DNA of 64,000 nt from Mytilus galloprovincialis. Lineage: Eukaryota > Mollusca > Bivalvia > Mytilida > Mytilidae. Where the stretch lies: positions 52,386,872 through 52,450,871 of the forward strand of contig NC_134844.1 in assembly GCF_965363235.1 (NCBI RefSeq), given 5' to 3'. Positions 56,421 through 64,000 of this stretch are shown here, one piece after another. The position numbers and the translations under genes are program-made. Under the pieces are notes generated by a model that did not search any database, was not told where the DNA came from, and saw only the letters and a program-made list of their open reading frames with translations. The stretch's first letter is position 1. Every line of letters starts with the position of its first letter.

Positions 56421-56467
56421 AACATCACTGATGAAACATTAATTGTCGAAATCCGGATCTGGTGTAC
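56421..56467 (+). ncRNA. Hammerhead-like motif, copy 3
   Basis: CTGATGA at 56,428-56,434, stem II AACA/TGTC (one mismatch), GAAA, TCCGGA, ATC, then TGGTGT, which pairs with ACATCA over six bases (one G-U). Better stem I than copies 1 and 2, weaker stem II. Confidence 0.5.
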
Positions 56468-56469
56468 AA

Positions 56470-58040
56470 ATGTTTGCATCTCATGTTTGTGGTATGCCAT
56501 CTTCACCGCAAGTTTATTGTTTTCTGTTAGGTAATAAATTAATATAAAGATGTTACATCTTGTGATCAATTTATTTGGCAATCGTCAATGGCAGTCAGCA
56601 GGGTTTATGAACATCAGTTGTTCGACCTGTTAGTCAAATGCGTTTTGTTAAAATATACTCTTTTCACTTTTTTGGGGTCTTTCGGAAAATGTTGTTTGTT
56701 CTGTTAGACCCCTCTACCACGAAATTTGTTTTACATGCACACGCATAAAATTGCGGTTTTTATCCAACGCAATCATAGGTTTGAACTTTTTTTCTATTTA
56801 GACATATTTACATCTGGACAGAAGTTCAAGTTTCCTGGCTGTTTAGTTTTCGTTCATGTCTCTCAGTTTCTATCTCAAACTGTTGTTACTCAGTCTACTT
56901 TTTTCAAGTTCATCATGAACTAACGGGTAACTTTCTTAATTTTCTGAAATTTGAATTTGAAATACTGGCTGAGTTTTTGAGTACCGTTTGAGTAATTATT
57001 TCTTTTGTCTAGCAGTGCATTAAGAAACCTCTTTCGCTCCAGACATTCATGACATCAAATAGAATTTGATTAAATTTATTTTACAAAAATTTTCAGATAG
57101 ATTTGTTAATGATCCACTTTTTAACTGTAATCGAACAGTATATTCTATACCATGAGTTATTTGACTGGTTTCTGTTTGATTTATACGCACTATATGCTCT
57201 ACTCAAAAGATCAGATGGGGATTGCCCATGTCTAGTATACCAGTACATAAATATTTGCAGTGTAAACAAGTCAAGTGTCATCCTTTGCTTGTAAAGCACA
57301 GACTTTTTTTTAGAAACACCAAGAATGTGTTTAGAGAATTTTAAGTTAAACTTTTCCATTTCCTAGTCTTTTAAAATATCTAATAGAGAATTTTTTTTTT
57401 TTTGGAACACATATATGCGTTAAATGCATTCAAAGGAAGATAACTCTCATCTGGAAAAGTAAAAAAAAAACCACGTGCAGTTCAGTCCCTTTATGCATCC
57501 ACAATATATACCTTGCATTACGGTGTAGCATTGCATCTGGTTATATAAACGATAATTTTATGCATTTTGCATTGTACAATAAAAACACAAGCAATCGTTT
57601 ATTATATCCCGAACAATGTGAAGCCTACTTTCGGGAAGACAGATGATGAATATTAATGAGACAGTCCCGCCACCTGGTGTCTATATGAAGTGTATTGTTG
57701 AAAAACACAGCTGCCGACAATGAAAGAAGAATATATTTTCTGCGATAATGGTTTTATATACCTGGGTTGTAATATATGACGATCATACATATACATAGTA
57801 TGTACTTTTACTTGTTTTCGTTTAACGTAGTGGCTTGTTTACGAGATTTTCCGCATTTATGGAAATTTTCTAAGGGGAGGTCACTCTAATTTACTTTTGT
57901 GACAATTTTTTTCTACTTCATTTCCTCAATATATTCGTCATTTAGTTGACAATTCCAGTAATCCTTTGTCATACTAAGATCACATTTCACTATACTGAAG
58001 TAATGTGTTAAGCAAAGTTTCTCATTTGTTTACGTTTCAG
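56470..58040. other. Non-coding stretch
   Basis: AT-rich, with open frames below 90 codons and no motifs on either strand (for example 57,093-57,359 minus). No gene or repeat family recognised. Confidence 0.45.
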
Positions 58041-58152
58041 ACATTTCATGGCAACCTACACAGGTAGACTGGCCACCAACGTGCACCAAGAAAGTTGTGA
58101 TGGCTGCCAACTTGAGCTCTATATTGATTCTATTCTCTGCTAAAGTTAAAAG
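58041..58152 (+). CDS. Candidate 5' coding exon of an unrecognised gene
   Basis: A 112-bp segment, GC-richer than its surroundings, preceded by TTTACGTTTCAG (acceptor-like) and followed by AAAAG|GTAATAAT (donor-like). One frame is open throughout and contains an ATG in good context (GTTGTGATGGCTGCC, ATG at 58,099), giving MAANLSSILILFSAKVKR up to the donor. The other ATG (58,049) meets a stop before the donor. No following exon was found to the window end, so the gene would continue beyond it. Product unknown; chance is possible. Confidence 0.35.
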
Positions 58153-58662
58153 GTAATAATCTAGACAATTTGTTCCTATCAATTTTTGACCAAAATTACG
58201 AAACCATGTCTAAGGCTTTGCCATTCAGAGTAGTAAACAAAATAATCCTGGGACTGGGAGTGTTCATTGAAATGAAAGTGACCATTTTTAAAATTGCCAC
58301 ACCAGTCCCAATATATGAGTTTGTGGTCTAGTGGTTAAGACTGATCGCTACAGTCCCTGACTTGGATGGGTCACCAAAAATATAATTACATCAGAAGGGT
58401 TATTTTCACTCTCTCCCACACATCTCTGATACCAAGACTGTAGCTTAAACTAGAATGTGTACTTTGGGGAGATCTGTTGTTCAAAGTTGCTGCTGACTTT
58501 TACCTAGAGATCAATCTGCTGATATCTATCTGGTTTGTCTGTTCATGCCGGGCAACCTGTTGAGTGTACTTTGACTTCCTCCATCATAATAAAAGACTCT
58601 GTCAAGTGTCCCTTAAGTTATTGAGGTGGTGATTGTCCTTATTAATATTATTGTATAAGTTA
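58153..58662. other. Non-coding stretch, possible intron
   Basis: No gene or recognised repeat. Confidence 0.35.
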
Positions 58663-59023
58663 TTCTAATATGACGACCTATTATCGTCAACCAGTATAAT
58701 CACAGTATAACAACTTTTAGCGCATACGCATACTTACACAAAACCAGCTGTTCTGTGTTACGACCAACTTATTTATACTACCAGATAATCTCAATTTTTA
58801 ACATCAAAACCCCAGTTTTACGAAGGCCAAGGTTCATATACAAATAGTTATCTCTATTCTATAGCAAAATAAACAAATCAGTCTATTTCAGTTTATTTCT
58901 GAATGGTCAAATTTCATAAAACAAAAATTCCGCGAACAGCCGTTTTGTGTATTACTGTGTTTGCGCTAAAGGAAGATATATTGTGATTATACTGGTTGAC
59001 GATAATAGGTCGTCATATTAGAA
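58663..59023. mobile_element. 361-bp foldback MITE with TTA duplication
   Basis: Arms of about 95 bp beginning TTCTAATATGACGACCTATT and ending in the complement. TTA lies at 58,660-58,662 and 59,024-59,026. The arms also share CGTCAACCAGTATAATCACA. A 3-bp TTA duplication fits PIF/Harbinger. Non-coding. Confidence 0.75.
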
Positions 59024-59059
59024 TTAGTTTAATTTGAAATAATAACTACAATTAGATAT

Positions 59060-59480
59060 ATATAAGAAGATGTGGTATGAGTGCCAATGAGACAACTCTC
59101 CATCCAAGTCTCAATTTGCTAATGTAAACCATTAGTCTTCAACTCGGAGCCCTAGCTCTAACCAAACAGCCGTAAAAATGACTAGTGTAAAACCATTCAA
59201 AGGAGAAAAACCAACAGTCTAATCTAAAAACAAATTGAGATACGAGAAACACTTATGAACCACATCAACAAAAGACAACTGCAGTGAACTACTAAACATC
59301 AGATTCCTGACTTCGAACATGTGCAAGCAAATGCAGCGGGTTTAAACGTTTAATAGGTACCAACCTTCAACCTTATCTGAAACAATAGTGTAACATCACA
59401 ACATAGAAAGACACACTATAAAATATCAATTGAAATTAATGGCTTTAAACTCAATCAAAAGACAATTGTTATTTGGATGG
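59060..59480. repeat. Dispersed mussel-type repeat
   Basis: GTGGTATGAGTGCCAATGAG, ACAACTCTCCATCC, TAAAAATGACTAGTGTAAAA and GAGAAACACTTATGAACCAC match the family at 4,200-4,620 and 30,190-30,420. A reversed partial end (ATGGAGAGTTGTCTCAT) sits at 59,476-59,492, so the element is bounded by a short inverted repeat. Confidence 0.5.
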
Positions 59481-62400
59481 AGAGTTGTCTCATCTCACAC
59501 CACATCTTCCTATATCTATACATGTATACATGTATGAACACAAGTGAACATACACGATTAGATAAATTTGATTATGATGCAATGTAAATACATGATAAAG
59601 CTATTTTCATTTCTGCATTGGCTTTCACTTCTTGTTTTCCTTAACATTAAATTTTATTATATCCTCTAAATGTTGATGAGTCTGAACATGTATGAAATAT
59701 TTGCCACTGGACATTAAGCAACCAACAATCAATCAATCTAAACATTGAAGTTTTTTTATATGTTAACTATGAAGTGGCAGGGGGGGATCCAGCCATTTTT
59801 AAAAGGGGGGTTAATCCCCCCTCTGGATCTGCCACTGTGAAGTTTTTTGGTAAGAAGCACCCTGAAAACAAAACAAAAAAATAATCTTTAAGTAGGAACC
59901 AAGATAGAAGTTTGCCTCCTATTGTTGAACACCTTGGCCCACAATAGCCCCTTCAGAGGTTTTCTGGCTACAGGCCTGAGAATAAACAATATATTCAAAT
60001 GGGTGGTATTTATATACATGTATTCCCTGATGAAAGTCTTCAGGGGACCAAAATCTAAGCAATCTGACCATTTTTGTTCTTAGATTATCCTGTAACAAAA
60101 CTGGCTGCTAGTTAAGCAATCAGTTTAAACTCCAGGAGTCTTTTACACAAAAAAAACTTTAGACTAAGGTTGATTGGAAGTTTACTGCATTGTTCAAAAC
60201 TTATGATCAATCTTAGTCGTACGTTGTAAGTTTTTTTTTGTGAAACCAACTCCAGATCCTTACAACTAGGTATAGTCCACACATAACTTTAGAATATGAA
60301 TTACTCTCCCTGTTGTGTAGAACTTTGTTGGATGTTCTAGGTTTGCCTTGATATTAATGATACATACATGTATCTTGAAAATTTATGGAGTACGAAATTT
60401 CATTGTTTGATGTAATAAGGATCAAGACAGAAACTAGAATGGAACTTTGTCAGACTATTTTAAACAAAGTTTGCACAGAGAATAATCTGTATATCAATCA
60501 AATCACTACCCTAGTTAAAATTTAATGCTATATTTAAGATGACTACATTGACTTTCAAATCTGGTATTATAAAAACATCAATAATTGTCTCACTCTCTAG
60601 CTTGAATACCAAATGAAGTTTAAGGATGTTTGCTCGTCATGTTTTTGATTTTTTTGTCAGATTTTCAGAATCTTTTGTTTTTATCCATTTGAATGTCTTA
60701 ACATATTGACCCCAATTTTTTCTTTTTATAAATTTTTTGCTTGTATAATTATAAGCCATCTGTAAAAGTCTGATAAAATGTTTGTTATTTTTTGATAGTT
60801 TTTCAGAACTTAAAACTTGTCAATGATCATTTGATGATAAAGCTATGAAAAATCAAGAGAGGCCATTCCCCCCCCCCCCCTAAAAAAAAATAATTTCAAC
60901 AGCTAACATCCCAAAACCAAGCACATTGACCTATATTTTATTTTTGCCCTTTTGGTTCCCTTAATAATCCCCTATCATAATTATATAGTAGTGTTATGAA
61001 ATGCTTGTTATTTTGAAACTGAGTAGTGAACTTCCTTAAGTTTTCAAGAGAAGTTTTGATATTTTTGAAGATTGTAACGCAGCATTATTGAAATATATTC
61101 ATAGTTCAATTATTGAAAATATATATATTCCTATATATAGTATTTATAAGGAAAATTCAAATAAATATAATTTAAATAAGCAATGAATTAGCATGTTCAC
61201 CTATTCTTATGTGGAGGGATGAAATACATTCGATCATGCTACACTGTACGGCGTAGATATGGTTTATGATGGTGACAGTTCCTCCATCGTTCAATTTTCA
61301 TCCATGGAGATCCCTGGATCTTTCATAATGTTACATTGAAAGTGCTGTAAGAATAATTATTTTGCTAAAATAGCTCTTACCCAAGTGAGAGATTTTTGAA
61401 AACCTTAGCTGACATGCAGAATTTTCTTTTTTTTTATTTGTATTTTACTTATTTCAAAACCAAATGAATATATCTTATAATAAAAATTGCAAGTTTTCAA
61501 CAATACAGTGCCATGTGGATTTGTTGGTTTCTTGTATCAAATGACAATACAACATATGTTAAATTTTGTAATTACTATCTTTTAATTTAACCCATGTGCT
61601 AAATATTAAAAGACATTTTAGATACATTTTCAATAGTAAAATTTAATATTAATTTTACTCAATTGATTGAAGTTTTACACATGATAGTAATCTCTGAAAA
61701 AAACATGAATTTTAGAGGTTTTTAAACCAATTCTCACAACTAGACTTCTAATTTTGAAATTTTTGCACAATGCAGTTTACACCATTTTATTTTAAAATCA
61801 ATTGAATTCTATTGTTTCCTTATATAACAATAATAATTGCTTCTATTCTCAAATTTTGCTGAATACATGATTTTTTCGAAAAAATGATGAAACCTATGAT
61901 TATCATAGGAAAGTTTGTAAAATTTAAACATATATTGAAGGTCTTGAAGAGTCGAAATAAAAGATCATTGATTTTTTAATTATTTGAAAAGTGCATGTCT
62001 TGTAATAGGGGAGGGAAACCTAATTATAGTGTTTCTTGTTAAAGTATAATTATTATTGATTATTCAATGATAAACATTTGACAGGTGATCTTTTCTCAGC
62101 AGGTCTGATATTAAATATATCAGTTTCTATATGTATCAGAAATTCATAATCATTTCATGATATTTTGTCAAATTGATTTCCTATAAACTTAAAATCTTCT
62201 TTTAACATGTGTAATGGAAGTAAACCCAAAAAAAATACCAATAAAACATTTTGCTTAAATTAATAAAAAATATTTTCAATTATATTTTATATAAATTTCT
62301 GAGAAAAAAACATCAGGTTTGAAACATTTCTGAGGTGGGGGGGGGGATGGGTCGAGTATTAACCATGTGTTAACAGCAAACCTACATGCATTATAGATTA

Positions 62401-62539
62401 AGTGTTTATAAAACTTTTTAACATTACATATCTATTCTCCCATGTACATAAACATGATAAAGCCTTTATCTTAATTGTATTTTTTGAACAAACAAGGCAA
62501 TATTATGATTTTGGTAGTTTTGACATTGGCACTGGCTAC
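59481..62539. other. AT-rich non-coding DNA
   Basis: 59,700-59,745 holds the CAACCAACAATCAATC repeat. An inverted repeat at 59,773-59,836 (AGTGGCAG...GGATCCAG and CTGGATCTGCCACT) surrounds runs of G and C. Homopolymer runs: C at about 60,868-60,880 and G at about 62,335-62,346. No gene seen. Confidence 0.45.
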
Positions 62540-62690
62540 GGTTACATGGAAATGTAACAATAATAAAAATATTATTGTTACATTGGAGACTAAATGCCAG
62601 AATGCATGGTTGGGTAAGGACCTGATTAATTATGAATGTAACAATAACTATTCAGGCTACGGTTACATAGCGTTATAGTTACATGAAAAA
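62540..62690. repeat. Short repeat with a TGTAACAATAATA hairpin
   Basis: TGTAACAATAATA and its complement flank AAAA at 62,555-62,584. GGCTACGGTTACAT occurs at 62,534-62,547 and 62,656-62,669. Likely a small repeat unit rather than the coding frame it overlaps. Confidence 0.4.
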
Positions 62691-62861
62691 CAGCGATGGG
62701 GACTTGTAATATGTACTAAATAATAAAAGTTGAAGACATTTATTTTATATTTACATTACATACAATTACTACATACAATTTCTTTAAATTTTTTATTTAC
62801 ACTGACAGTTTCTACATATCCATTAAGTGGTTTTGGAGCAAGTTTAAGTCCGACAGATTTT

Positions 62862-64000
62862 TAGCTCACCTGGCCCGAAGGGCCAAGTGAGCTTTTCCCA
62901 TCACTTTGCGTCCGTCGTCGTTAACTTTTACAAAAATCTTCTCCTCTGAAACTACTGGGCCAAATTAAACCAAACTTGGCCACAATCATCATTGGGGTAT
63001 CTAGTTTAAAAAATGTGTGGCGTGACCCGGCCAACCAACCAAGATGGCTGCCATGGCTAAAAATAGAACATAGGGGTAAAATGCAGTTTTTGGCTTGTAA
63101 CTCAAAAACCAAAGCATTTAGAGCAAATCTGACATGGGGGTAAAATTGTTTATCAGGTCAAGATCTATCTGCCCTGAAATTTTTAGATGAATCGGACAAC
63201 CCGTTGTTGGGTTGCTGCCCCTGAATTGATAATTTTAAGGAAATTTTGCTGTTTTTGGTTATTATCTTGAATATTATTATAGATAGAGATAAACTGTAAA
63301 CAGCAATAATGTTCAGCAAAGTAAGATTTACAAATAAGTCAACGTGACCGAAATGGTCAGTTGACCCCTTTAGGAGTTATTGCCCTTTTTAGTCCATTTT
63401 TAACCATTTTTCGTAAATCTTAGTTATCTTTTACAAAAATCTTCTCCTCTGAAACTACTGGGACAAATTAATCCAAACTTGGCCACAATCATCATTGGGG
63501 TATTTAGTTTAAAAAATGTGTGGCGTGACCCGGCCAACCAACCAAGATGGCCGCCATGGCTAAAAATAGAACATAGGGGTAAAATGCAGTTTTTGGCTTA
63601 TAACTCAAAAACCAAAGCATTTAGAGCAAATCTGACATGGGGTAAAATTGTTTATCAGGTCAAGATCTATCTGCCCTGAAATTTTCAGATGAATCGGACA
63701 TTCCGTTGTTGGGTTACTGCCCCTGAAATGGTAATTTTAAGGAAATTTTGCTGTTTTTGGTTATTATCTTGAATATTATTATAGATAGAGATAAACTGTA
63801 AACAGCAATAATGTTCAGCAAAGTAAGATCTACAAAAAGGTCAAACATGACCAAAATGGTCAGTTGACCACTTTAGGAGTTATTGCCCTTTATAGTCAAT
63901 TTTTAACCATTTTTCGTAAATCTTAGTAATCTTTTAGAAAAATCTTCTCCTCTGAAACTACTGTGCCAAATTTAACCAAACTTAGCCATAATTGGGGTAT
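62862..64000. repeat. AGCTCACCTGGCC-type repeat, runs off the window
   Basis: Starts with the hairpin AGCTCACCTGGCC/GGGCCAAGTGAGCT (62,862-62,893), then two imperfect tandem units of about 510-540 bp (62,920-63,430 and 63,430-64,000), inverted relative to 39,076-40,289. Units share AAGATGGCNGCCATGGCTAA and ATAATGTTCAGCAAAGTAAG. Open frames here belong to the repeat. Confidence 0.7.

Noticed and set aside
57093-57359. 88-codon minus-strand frame
   Set aside because: No motif, overlapped by an open frame on the other strand, typical of AT-rich DNA.
60020-60055. CTGATGA at 60,027 as another hammerhead
   Set aside because: No GAAA at the required distance and no cleavage triplet; it is only a small palindrome with CTTCAGGGG.

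Overview
The window looks like nuclear DNA of a bivalve mollusc, most likely a marine mussel (Mytilus type). The grounds are AT-rich DNA, eukaryotic GT-AG introns, RING-less TRIM-like genes of the kind expanded in bivalves, and many dispersed repeats of kinds I associate with mussel genomes. The organism is inferred, not proven.

Layout. The left 46 kb is a small cluster of TRIM-like genes (two B-boxes, coiled coil, NHL-like propeller, no RING) built by segmental duplication. TRIM-A (5.19-6.88 kb) and TRIM-B (21.53-23.23 kb) are intact single-exon ORFs. Each is preceded by an AG acceptor a few bases before the ATG and by a likely non-coding first exon about 3.5 kb upstream. Each is followed by a fragment of a reverse-transcriptase element and by a rearranged TRIM pseudogene (A', B'). 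TRIM-C (33.57-35.27 kb) and TRIM-D (41.59-44.21 kb) are pseudogenes; D is split by a retroelement insertion. An orphan first exon at 16.36-16.50 kb suggests that another gene copy was lost.

Because blocks A and B are paralogous, each serves as an empty-site control for insertions in the other. Block A carries a 3.65-kb Kolobok-type DNA transposon (9,992-13,636, TTAA target duplication). It encodes a transposase and, divergently, a protein resembling the P2X7 receptor C-terminal 'ballast' domain. Block A also carries an element with repeated ATTGTCCCAC motifs. Block B carries a TTA-flanked MITE, a retroelement fragment and a 2-kb repeat element.

The right part (44-64 kb) is almost all mobile DNA. 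It holds two large hairpins, a tandem retrozyme-like repeat with two predicted hammerhead ribozymes 350 bp apart, and a 6.9-kb terminal-inverted-repeat element (46,621-53,564) with a decayed gene of an orphan family. Nested in that element are a TTAA foldback element and a hAT-like element with arrays of ACGTGTCC. Further right are a LINE 3' end, three 440-bp tandem repeats with Pol III-type boxes, three more hammerhead-like motifs, foldback MITEs, and a repeat family that runs off the right end. Two possible exons of unrecognised genes lie at 18.66-18.96 kb (minus) and 58.04-58.15 kb (plus).

How the parts may interact (inference): reverse transcriptases of the Penelope-like type seen here are thought to copy hammerhead retrozymes, and both occur in this window. 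The TRIM-like proteins probably act as cytosolic sensors or scaffolds.
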